From Pseudomonadota bacterium (GTDB lineage: Bacteria > Pseudomonadota > Gammaproteobacteria > GRL18), in the NCBI GenBank assembly GCA_030632745.1, contig DAOVUE010000165.1:1-5038 (forward strand): a stretch of 5,038 bases of DNA, written 5' to 3'. Under the pieces are notes generated by a model. The model was not told where the DNA came from. It did not search any database and saw nothing but the letters and a program-made list of their open reading frames with translations. The position numbers were made by a program, and so were the translations under genes. Within the stretch, counting starts at the first letter, position 1; each line of letters opens with the position of its first letter. This document shows positions 1 through 5,038 of this stretch, piece by piece.

Positions 1-747
1 TTCTCTGATTATTTTTTTTAAATACTGTTCAATACGCTGCTGCTGATATTGTTTTATCCATTTCCAAAAATCATCCGCATCCCGTTTATATTTAGGTATT
101 GAGGTGAGACGAATATAATCATCCAGCAAAAAAAGACTTGATGATTTATTCAGATCAAATGTTTGAGCCAGGAACAAGGCAAGGTTTTTTAGCCTTGCCT
201 TCTTTTGTAATGGAGCAATACCTTGCTTAACTTCTTCTCCATCTAAGGTATAAATATTGTCGTTAGCACCCAAAAGGAAATTAGCATAATGCAGATCCTG
301 ATGAGCCAGTCCCGAGCTATGATGCTGTTCCAGGACTAGCATTAATTGTTTAAGTTTTTGTTCTCTATTGAATTGATTGTTTTTTAGCCAGAATTCAGCC
401 AGATTACAGCCTTTGATATAACGAAAAATTATAAAATAAATTCCTTCGTCAGAAACACCGGATGCTAATTTTTCCGGTGTCAGTATATTATTACCACTGA
501 GTAATCCGGCACCTGCACATTCTCTCAGCCAGTGTTTTTTTGCTCTGGATGCATGAACAAATAATTTAATAATAACTTTGGTTTTATTAAATTCACCAAT
601 AAAAACCAGGCGCTTACCCGGAACGACACGAATTAACCTGCGACAGATTATCTCCTGTCCATCCGCACTCAGTTGAAAAACGCTGTCCAATTGATAAGCT
701 ACATTTTGTAACTGCTTTAAACTGATCTTTTCTATTGCGTCCGGCAT
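1..747 (-). CDS. Lipopolysaccharide core kinase, WaaP/InaA (Kdo kinase-like) family, 3' end outside window
   Basis: Probable ATP-dependent kinase that phosphorylates a heptose or Kdo residue of the LPS inner core at the cytoplasmic face of the inner membrane. The frame opens with ATG at 747-745 and runs 249 codons to base 1 without a stop, so only the extreme C-terminus is likely missing. A protein-kinase-like fold is readable: a lysine in VIIKLF (Lys61) for ATP binding, Glu76 in a following helix, a catalytic loop HQDLHYANFLL (His149, Asp151, Asn156), and LDGEEV (Asp169) where metal-binding DFG is expected. The segment around residues 180-195 (KKARLKNLALFLAQ) is typical of LPS kinases. The gene starts 8 bases after the waaG stop, with no strong Shine-Dalgarno, so it may depend on upstream translation. 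Position matches waaP of Pseudomonas, but the catalytic loop is unlike the enteric WaaP loop (HRDCYICHFLL as I recall it). The exact acceptor is therefore open and I give no symbol. The family call is firm, the substrate is not. Confidence 0.85.
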   Translation of the reverse strand, partial: MPDAIEKISLKQLQNVAYQLDSVFQLSADGQEIICRRLIRVVPGKRLVFIGEFNKTKVIIKLFVHASRAKKHWLRECAGAGLLSGNNILTPEKLASGVSDEGIYFIIFRYIKGCNLAEFWLKNNQFNREQKLKQLMLVLEQHHSSGLAHQDLHYANFLLGANDNIYTLDGEEVKQGIAPLQKKARLKNLALFLAQTFDLNKSSSLFLLDDYIRLTSIPKYKRDADDFWKWIKQYQQQRIEQYLKKIIRE

Positions 748-755
748 AGCGATAC

Positions 756-1913
756 TTATGCCTGATGATTTTTATAGACATTGGCAATACTTCGTATTCT
801 GCCCGTTTCTTCAATAATATCTGCCACCTTATCCGGCATACTGAAAATATCACTATGATGCATATAGTGCAACGCATTATCCTGCCACTGCTGCCATTTT
901 TCTGATGTTAACATGGCTGACAACTGCTGATTAAATTCACTTTGTGCAAAGGGTTCTGATAAGACTCTACCTGCCTGCGCTTTTTCAATATGAAAGGCAT
1001 AACCGCAGACACCGCTGATTAATTGTGGTATCCCTGCAGCTATTGCTTCTAATAATACAGTCCCGGTATTTTCATGGCGTGCAGGATGTAAAAACAAATC
1101 ACTGGCCAATAATAACTGAGGCACATCATCTCTTGCTCCCGGCAAGTAAACCTGATCTGCAATGCCTAAGCGTTTTGCCAGGGCTTTATATTTTTTTAAT
1201 TTATCTTCACCCGCTACCATTAAATACGTTTTACTTCTTAAGGGCTCGGGCAAACTGGCCAGTGCTTGCATAGTCCGATCAACACCTTTACGTTTATAAC
1301 CCGTGCCAATCATCAGTAATAGTTTATCATGTTCTTTTAAGGATAAAGATTGTCGTGTTGTTTGTCTGATATCCTCTGCATTTTCAGGTCTGATGCGGGA
1401 ACGATCAACGCCAGGCGGCAAAGAGTGAAAACGTTCAGGCGCAGTATGATAGATTTTTTTAAAGTTCTCCATCTGTATCTCTGAGATAAATAATAATTCA
1501 ACATTCTTATCTGCCGCGAATACGGCTTCTTCCATTGCCTGAAAAACTTTATAACGCCTGCCCAGTCGATATAACTTACCGTGTTGTTGCCGTACCTTTT
1601 CTTCATAACAGGGATCAGCTGCATAATACAGATCCAGGTCTTTCATTTTATTAAAGCCTATAACCAGATCATAGTTTTCCTGCAACAGCAGAGCCGTTAA
1701 TTTTTCTGAAAAATCATTAATACGCTGATGATTGCTGAAACCCTTTACAGGGATCAGTGTTAAATCAAAGCCCTCGGGAACATCCCCCTCCCAGATAAAA
1801 CTATAAACACTAATTTCATGCCCTCGAGACTGACACTGTTTAGCAATTCTTAAAAAATCACGTTCCAGTCCGCCATAGGGAAAATACTTAAAGAGCGAAA
1901 AAGCTAACTTCAT
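756..1913 (-). CDS. waaG: LPS core glucosyltransferase I, WaaG (GT4 family)
   Basis: Transfers glucose from UDP-glucose to heptose II, the first outer-core sugar, at the cytoplasmic face of the inner membrane. The 385-residue product follows E. coli WaaG (about 374) along its whole length. It has an N-terminal KYFPYGGLERDF (9-20) with the Gly-Gly nucleotide-sugar loop, VGFNKM-like IGFNKM (85-90), YYAADPCYEEKV (96-107), LPPGVD (165-170), a GYKRKGVDR segment (205-213) that starts the C-terminal Rossmann domain, and the retaining-GT4 EX7E motif with Glu281 and Glu289 (HENTGTVLLEA). VCGYA (302-306) is also conserved. The C-terminus runs roughly ten residues longer than in E. coli. The ATG at 1913-1911 overlaps the waaC stop as ATGA, and only a weak AGG lies upstream, so coupling to waaC is likely. 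The sugar added could differ in this organism (glucose, or galactose/GalNAc in relatives), but the family assignment is very secure. Confidence 0.96.
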   Translation of the reverse strand: MKLAFSLFKYFPYGGLERDFLRIAKQCQSRGHEISVYSFIWEGDVPEGFDLTLIPVKGFSNHQRINDFSEKLTALLLQENYDLVIGFNKMKDLDLYYAADPCYEEKVRQQHGKLYRLGRRYKVFQAMEEAVFAADKNVELLFISEIQMENFKKIYHTAPERFHSLPPGVDRSRIRPENAEDIRQTTRQSLSLKEHDKLLLMIGTGYKRKGVDRTMQALASLPEPLRSKTYLMVAGEDKLKKYKALAKRLGIADQVYLPGARDDVPQLLLASDLFLHPARHENTGTVLLEAIAAGIPQLISGVCGYAFHIEKAQAGRVLSEPFAQSEFNQQLSAMLTSEKWQQWQDNALHYMHHSDIFSMPDKVADIIEETGRIRSIANVYKNHQA

Positions 1914-3169
1914 TGATGTTTAACCTGATTTAACAACTTACGCAAAGCGTTCATTACCCGTTCCGGTGTCATATCAAGGTAACATTCCGGACTAATATTA
2001 TGCCTGCTCTTATCAAACATAAACTTGTCCACTGTCTTATTTGCAGGACTTTTTTTATAAAAGAGAAGTGTTTGCAAAACGACAGTGGGCAAGTTTATTG
2101 GCCGATGGCTCTTATTACAGTCTTTTTTAAAACAGGGAGCGCACGCAAAATCAACCTGAAGATGTATCTGATGATTGCCGTAAGTCCCTGTCAGGCCGGG
2201 ACTGGTTGGTCCATAGATGGCGATGGTGGGCTTATCCAGAGCCGCTGATAAATGAGCTAAACCCGTATCAACAGCAACCACGGCATCGACATCAATGATC
2301 TGTTGAGCTAATTCATTAAGAGTCATTTTTTCTAACACAACGATTTGTTTAGATTTGTTACACTGTTGTTTTATTCTCAGTGCTCTTTGATATTCGCTAT
2401 CATTGCCCCAGGGCAGTACAATAGTATATCCTGATTCTGTCACTCGACTGGCTAACTCAAACCAGTATGACTCAGGCCAGTGTTTAGTCTCCCAGGTAGT
2501 CCCGTGTAAAAATAATATCGTATCGCCATCACTATTTGAAAGTTGTGCTTTTAAATTAGAGTGTAAATTAGAGAGTAATTTAGACTGTAATTGAGATTGT
2601 AATTGAGAGTTTGATGGGGAATTTAAAGCATTGGCAGTTAATTTTTTAGTGATTCCATAATCCAGAGGCAGCTCTTTAAAACTATAGCCAAGACTTTTCG
2701 CAAACAGTTCTCTGACACGTTCTACTGCATGCTGCTGTTTATCAATAGCCTGAGGATATTGATAAAAATAGGATGCTAACGGCTCTCTGGCCGAGTTTTT
2801 ATCCAGTCCGTAACTATCACCCTTTGCTAAGCGGCTTATCCAGGCACTTTTTAACAGCCCCTGAGCATCAATAACAGCATCATAATGTTCCTGCTGCAGG
2901 AGTTGTTTAAAGCGTTTCCATTCTCCTGAACCTTTGCCCCTGAAATTTGCAACAAGAGTGTTTAGAATATTCTTACGCCAGCGTCGCATAGCAACCGGAA
3001 TGACTTTTCCAACAGACGGGTGCCAGGCTGGAATTTCAGCAAAATTTTCTTCCACCACCCAATCAAACTGAACTTCACCCAGAGCTGCTGCGGCATCGGT
3101 TAATGCCGGCAGGGTATGGATCACATCACCCAGTGAAGAAGTTTTGATAATCAATACTTTCTTTTTCAA
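1910..3169 (-). CDS. waaC: LPS heptosyltransferase I, WaaC (GT9), with two in-frame insertions
   Basis: Adds the first L-glycero-D-manno-heptose from ADP-heptose to Kdo of Kdo2-lipid A. Diagnostic stretches are KTSSLGDVIHTLPALTDA (9-26, catalytic-base Asp15), FDWVVEE (35-41), MRRWRKN (61-67), DAQGLLKSA (101-109), QQHAVERVRELFAKSLGY (145-162), HGTTWETKHWPE (222-233, Lys229) and VDTGLAHLSAALDKP (300-314). The start is TTG at 3169-3167. It gives MKKKVLIIKT, aligned with the family N-terminus, has GGAG eight bases upstream, overlaps the waaF stop as TTGA, and no other start codon lies nearby upstream in frame. The protein has 419 residues where about 320-350 is usual. One insertion is a tetrapeptide repeat (about 187-210). 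The other, about residues 355-388, is encoded by a palindromic element and splits a cysteine motif (Cys343, Cys346, Cys351, then Cys396). A smaller GKGSG extension sits near 78-82. All active-site stretches remain and no stop or frameshift is present, so the enzyme may still work. Confidence 0.95.
   Translation of the reverse strand: MKKKVLIIKTSSLGDVIHTLPALTDAAAALGEVQFDWVVEENFAEIPAWHPSVGKVIPVAMRRWRKNILNTLVANFRGKGSGEWKRFKQLLQQEHYDAVIDAQGLLKSAWISRLAKGDSYGLDKNSAREPLASYFYQYPQAIDKQQHAVERVRELFAKSLGYSFKELPLDYGITKKLTANALNSPSNSQLQSQLQSKLLSNLHSNLKAQLSNSDGDTILFLHGTTWETKHWPESYWFELASRVTESGYTIVLPWGNDSEYQRALRIKQQCNKSKQIVVLEKMTLNELAQQIIDVDAVVAVDTGLAHLSAALDKPTIAIYGPTSPGLTGTYGNHQIHLQVDFACAPCFKKDCNKSHRPINLPTVVLQTLLFYKKSPANKTVDKFMFDKSRHNISPECYLDMTPERVMNALRKLLNQVKHQ
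2014..2107. mobile_element. Putative 94-bp palindromic element (MITE- or RPE-like) inserted in frame in waaC
   Basis: The 94 bases between two copies of gctcttat are mostly one imperfect palindrome and encode an extra segment of WaaC. Subtracting the element plus one flanking copy removes 102 bp, exactly 34 codons. The WaaC sequence then reads CNKSRHNISPECYLDMTPERV, shortening the third-to-fourth cysteine spacing from 44 residues to 10, close to the 6 in WaaF. The minus-strand frame used is free of stops, while at least one other minus-strand frame has a TAA inside. It encodes no transposase, so if mobile it must have been moved by a protein encoded elsewhere. In-frame palindromic elements are known from Rickettsia (RPE); I do not claim homology. 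That it is an insertion is inferred from the structure; no second copy is visible in this window. Confidence 0.65.
2019..2098. repeat. Long inverted repeat inside waaC
   Basis: The left arm 2019-2036 (ATAAACTTGTCCACTGTC) and the reverse complement of 2081-2098 (ATAAACTTGCCCACTGTC) agree at 17 of 18 positions. The difference would be a G-U pair in plus-strand RNA and a C-A mismatch in the waaC mRNA. After a short unmatched spacer the pairing resumes with tttgca (2040-2045) against tgcaaa (2073-2078). The loop is about 27 bases. The waaC transcript could fold this into a stem of some 24-26 base pairs within the coding region. Confidence 0.9.
2540..2611. repeat. Degenerate 12-bp tandem repeat inside waaC
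   Basis: Five tandem 12-bp units fill 2552-2611, with a plus-strand consensus near taaattgagatg. Units at 2552 and 2564 match at 11 of 12 positions, and the units at 2576, 2588 and 2600 differ from their neighbours at about two positions. A sixth, more diverged unit (2540-2551) keeps the period. Because 12 is a multiple of three the frame is kept, and the protein reads NSQL-QSQL-QSKL-LSNL-HSNL-KAQL at residues 187-210. It lies between the two Rossmann domains of WaaC, where E. coli WaaC has a loop about 29 residues shorter. Confidence 0.85.
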
Positions 3170-4233
3170 GACAGCTGCTCCATGGCCTCTATCACCAGCG
3201 CAGGCTGCAGCTGTTCTAAGCAGTGGGTATGTCCCAAAGGGCAGATTCTTTTAAAACAGGGGCTGCAATCGAGTTTGAGATTAACCATTGCGCTATTGTT
3301 ACCCAGCGGCGGTGTAAATTCAGGATCACTGGATCCATAAACACCCACTACATTTACACCTAATGCCGCCGCCATGTGCATTAAGCCGGAATCATTACTC
3401 ACAACGGTGTGACTGACTGACATAAGATCAATCGCCTCAGACAGTTTAGTTTTACCACATAAGTTGACAGCCTGTCCCTCCAGCAGCTGATTAATTTCTT
3501 CACCCATCGCATTATCTTTTTCAGAACCAAAAATCCATACCTGCCACCCCCGCTCTAACATCAGTTGTTTTGCCAAAGCAGCATAATGTCTGGCCGGCCA
3601 TTGTTTGGCTGGTCCATATTCAGCGCCGGGACAAAGAGAAAGTATTGGCTTTTTTGTATTAAGTTGAAATTTATTCAGAGCTTCAGCAACTTTAGTCGAA
3701 TCGACATTTAAGGCAGGTACAGGAATATTTTTTAATACGATATTTTGGCTATCATGCATTTGAGATTTTGCATAGGCCAGAGCCGCAAAGCGTTGTACGG
3801 TCATGCTTAATATTGACTTATCCAATGCACGAATATCATTCAATAAGCCGTAACGCATTTCGCCCACAAAACCGGTTCGTTTAGGTATAGAGGCCCAAAA
3901 AGGCACTAATGCTGATTTTAAAGAATTGGGTAATACAATGGCCTGGTCATAATGTGTCTGACGCAGAGATTTACCTAATTGATAACGAGCTTTGAGTTGT
4001 AATTGTCCATGTCCCAGAGGCATATCAATCACCTTGCTCACTTCAGGCATACGTTCCAGTAAAGCACTGCTCCAGAGCGGAGCCATAACATCAATTTGTA
4101 CCTCTATGCCCTGTTTTTCAAGTCTTTGCTGCAAAAGCATAAACAGACTCTGAGCCATAATCATATCACCGACCCAGGATGGGCCAATGATTAAAATTTT
4201 ATAGCCTGATAAAACAGTATGACTGGATTTCAC
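3166..4233 (-). CDS. waaF: LPS heptosyltransferase II, WaaF (GT9)
   Basis: Transfers the second L,D-heptose from ADP-heptose onto heptose I of the LPS inner core in the cytoplasm. The 355 residues match the family length (about 345-350). Key stretches are KILIIGPSWVGDMIMAQSLF (12-31, Asp23 in the WVGD loop), LPNSLKSALVPFWA (101-114), KRTGFVGEMRYGLLND (118-133), CPGAEYGPAKQWP (201-213, Lys210), NDSGLMHMAAALG (280-292) and GSSDPEFTPPL (300-310). A C-terminal cysteine motif, CSPCFKRICPLGHTHC (323-338), is intact here and serves as a reference for its interrupted counterpart in waaC. The start is GTG at 4233-4231, sharing GTGA with the stop of the zinc-finger gene. It gives about ten residues before the usual MKILIIG-like start, but I see no in-frame start nearer the conserved core, and the overlap argues for coupled initiation. 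It ends by overlapping waaC by four bases. Confidence 0.97.
   Translation of the reverse strand: MKSSHTVLSGYKILIIGPSWVGDMIMAQSLFMLLQQRLEKQGIEVQIDVMAPLWSSALLERMPEVSKVIDMPLGHGQLQLKARYQLGKSLRQTHYDQAIVLPNSLKSALVPFWASIPKRTGFVGEMRYGLLNDIRALDKSILSMTVQRFAALAYAKSQMHDSQNIVLKNIPVPALNVDSTKVAEALNKFQLNTKKPILSLCPGAEYGPAKQWPARHYAALAKQLMLERGWQVWIFGSEKDNAMGEEINQLLEGQAVNLCGKTKLSEAIDLMSVSHTVVSNDSGLMHMAAALGVNVVGVYGSSDPEFTPPLGNNSAMVNLKLDCSPCFKRICPLGHTHCLEQLQPALVIEAMEQLS
3178..3181 (-). promoter_or_regulatory. Shine-Dalgarno for the TTG start of waaC
   Basis: GGAG on the minus strand lies inside the last codons of waaF, eight bases before the TTG at 3169. It supports TTG as the true initiation codon, together with the TTGA start/stop overlap and the fit of the N-terminus to the WaaC family. 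Confidence 0.6.
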
Positions 4234-4433
4234 TCTTTGAGACTATATTCTGCACTGCAATAAGGACATACAGCCACACCGCCATTTTCCTTAATCGGCA
4301 GATACACTTTAGGGTGTGAATCCCACGAACGCATGCCGGGCATAGGGCAATGAGCCGGCAAGTCTGATTCCTTAAGCTCATAACGATTAGACGCATTAGG
4401 AGTCAATAATTCTGCCTTATTTGTGTGTGCCAT
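4230..4433 (-). CDS. Small CHCC-type zinc-finger protein (zf-CHCC, NDUFS6-like)
   Basis: A 67-residue soluble protein with one zinc-binding domain of the zf-CHCC family (related to the mitochondrial complex I accessory subunit NDUFS6). The ligands can be read directly: Cys29 in HCPMPGM, His40 in SWDSHPKVYLPI, and Cys56 and Cys59 in VCPYCSAEYSL. The hydrophobic VYLPI strand and the C-x2-C knuckle followed by an aromatic are typical. The ATG at 4433-4431 has a good AAGGA seven bases upstream. The gene starts 25 bases after ilvE and overlaps waaF as GTGA. From memory, small genes of this family occur beside ilvE/waaF in various gammaproteobacteria, but their bacterial function is not established. 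A role in LPS synthesis is suggested by position only. The domain call is strong, the function unknown. Confidence 0.9.
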   Translation of the reverse strand: MAHTNKAELLTPNASNRYELKESDLPAHCPMPGMRSWDSHPKVYLPIKENGGVAVCPYCSAEYSLKE

Positions 4434-4458
4434 AAAAATTTCCTTTATTTAAGTCTTT
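4434..4458 (-). promoter_or_regulatory. ilvE/zinc-finger gap with ribosome binding site
   Basis: The 25 bases between the ilvE stop and the zinc-finger ATG contain a clear Shine-Dalgarno, AAGGA on the minus strand at 4445-4441, seven bases before the ATG. There is no room for a terminator hairpin and I see none, so read-through from ilvE is expected. This is the strongest ribosome binding site seen in the window, and the three downstream overlapping genes may draw on ribosomes loaded here. Confidence 0.7.
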
Positions 4459-5038
4459 CTATTTGACTAAGGTCTGCCACTGAGGATACAGCTCCCGGCG
4501 TCCATGAACCTGATCAAAATACATGGTCTGTAGTTTTTCAGTAATCGGACCTCGTGCCCCGTTACCTATTTGACGATTATCCAGTTCACGAATCGGGGTT
4601 ACCTCTGCCGCTGATCCGGTAAAAAAGGCTTCATCAGCAGTATAAACTTCATCCCGGGTAATGCGTTTTTCTTTAATTTCATAACCCAGTTCAGCGGCCA
4701 TTTGAAAAATCGTATCACGGGTGATGCCTTCTAACGCAGAAGTCAGCTCCGGAGTATAAATATTACCATTACGTACTATAAAAATATTTTCACCGCTGCC
4801 TTCAGCAACAAAGCCATCCACATCAAGCAGCAGGGCTTCATCATAGCCGTCTGTCAAAGCTTCCTGCAGGGCCAGCATGGAATTCATATAGTTTCCATTG
4901 GCCTTAGCCTTACACATGGTAATATTGACATGATGACGGGTGAAAGAAGAAGTACGGATACGAATTCCCTTTTCCAGACTTTCCGCTCCCAGATAAGCGC
5001 CCCATTCCCAGGCGGCAATCATCACATGAACTTTTAAA
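4459..5038 (-). CDS. ilvE: Branched-chain amino acid aminotransferase IlvE, 5' part outside window
   Basis: PLP-dependent class IV aminotransferase making the last step of valine, leucine and isoleucine synthesis by moving the amino group of glutamate to the branched-chain 2-oxo acid; cytosolic. Only the C-terminal 192 codons are present. The reading frame continues past base 5038, where [19 protein letters not shown] reads in frame, so the GTG and ATG codons at 5025-5020 are internal and not the start. The Schiff-base lysine is in AKANGNY (codon 4905-4903). The PLP-pocket segments EGSGENIF and [13 protein letters not shown] are intact, as is the closing GPITEKLQ segment. Residues such as [13 protein letters not shown] and MLALQEA resemble the Pseudomonas enzyme more than the E. 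coli one. The stop is TAG at 4461-4459. It probably leads the transcript that continues into the LPS genes, as no terminator follows. Confidence 0.96.
   Translation of the reverse strand, partial: LKVHVMIAAWEWGAYLGAESLEKGIRIRTSSFTRHHVNITMCKAKANGNYMNSMLALQEALTDGYDEALLLDVDGFVAEGSGENIFIVRNGNIYTPELTSALEGITRDTIFQMAAELGYEIKEKRITRDEVYTADEAFFTGSAAEVTPIRELDNRQIGNGARGPITEKLQTMYFDQVHGRRELYPQWQTLVK

Larger units (their letters stand above)
2006..2115. repeat. 8-bp direct repeats (gctcttat) flanking the palindrome
   Basis: gctcttat occurs at 2006-2013 and again at 2108-2115, 102 bp apart, just outside the two arms of the palindrome. This is the pattern expected for a target-site duplication. The palindrome arms start 5 bp inside the left copy and 9 bp inside the right copy, so the ends are not symmetrical and chance cannot be excluded for the repeat alone. 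Confidence 0.6.

Noticed and set aside
176..201. 9-bp inverted repeat (aaggcaagg / ccttgcctt) with an 8-base loop, resembling a terminator.
   Set aside because: It lies inside the kinase coding region, where it encodes the conserved KARLKNLALF segment. No T-run follows the stem on the minus strand, and only a short cttttg follows on the plus strand. It is probably a codon-level coincidence.
614..877. Minus-strand open frame spanning the waaG/kinase junction.
   Set aside because: It overlaps the conserved C-terminus of WaaG and the N-terminus of the kinase in another frame, and its product has no family resemblance.
1025..1273. Open frame of 82 codons on the plus strand opposite waaG.
   Set aside because: It is a shadow of the waaG coding frame. 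The leucine-rich product has no recognisable motif, and the minus-strand gene is unambiguous here.
2006..2115. Treating the waaC insertion as evidence of a pseudogene.
   Set aside because: The insertion keeps the frame, has no stop, and all conserved WaaC stretches before and after it remain, so inactivation cannot be claimed from sequence.
2000..2248. Open frame of 82 codons on the plus strand opposite waaC.
   Set aside because: It is antisense to a well-conserved gene, has no recognisable domain or ribosome binding site, and partly reads through the palindromic element, which explains its openness.
4199..4396. Minus-strand 65-codon frame overlapping the zinc-finger gene.
   Set aside because: The overlapping frame at 4433-4230 has all four zinc ligands and a good ribosome binding site. 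This one is an out-of-frame shadow.
5020..5025. GTG and ATG codons as a possible start of a short aminotransferase gene.
   Set aside because: The frame stays open to the window edge and the residues before it (LKVH) match the family, so the true IlvE start lies upstream outside the window.

Overview
This window carries part of a lipopolysaccharide (LPS) inner-core biosynthesis operon from a gammaproteobacterium. All six genes lie on the minus strand, so transcription runs from base 5038 towards base 1. The order is ilvE (3' part), a small CHCC zinc-finger protein, waaF, waaC, waaG and an LPS kinase of the WaaP/InaA type (3' end cut by the window). The ilvE-waaF-waaC-waaG-kinase order is the one I know from Pseudomonas, and the IlvE fragment looks Pseudomonas-like. 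The DNA is moderately AT-rich by eye and the proteins are diverged, so I would not name a genus. A free-living or symbiotic gammaproteobacterium outside the enterics fits best.

Layout by position. 5038-4459: C-terminal part of the branched-chain aminotransferase IlvE, with the N-terminus outside the window. 4458-4434: a 25-bp gap holding only the ribosome binding site of the next gene. 4433-4230: 67-residue zinc-finger protein. 4233-3166: heptosyltransferase II (GTG start). 3169-1910: heptosyltransferase I (TTG start). 1913-756: LPS glucosyltransferase I. 747-1: LPS kinase. No stretch over 300 bases lacks a gene, and I see no terminator or convincing promoter, so the window looks like the inside of one transcript. 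Three junctions in a row are 4-base start/stop overlaps (GTGA, TTGA, ATGA), which suggests translational coupling from the zinc-finger gene through waaG.

The pathway is coherent. WaaC adds the first L,D-heptose to Kdo, WaaF adds the second, WaaG starts the outer core on heptose II, and the kinase phosphorylates a core sugar. All act at the cytoplasmic face of the inner membrane.

The unusual feature is waaC. It encodes 419 residues where the family usually has about 320-350. The extra length lies mainly in two in-frame insertions of different kinds. One is a 12-bp tandem repeat (2540-2611) giving a tetrapeptide repeat. The other is a palindromic element (2014-2107) with an 18-bp inverted repeat at 17/18 identity, flanked by an 8-bp direct repeat (gctcttat). 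Removing the element plus one direct-repeat copy deletes exactly 34 codons and restores ordinary spacing in a cysteine motif that the neighbouring paralogue WaaF carries intact. It looks like a small non-autonomous mobile element, or a Rickettsia-RPE-like palindromic element, that has become protein-coding.
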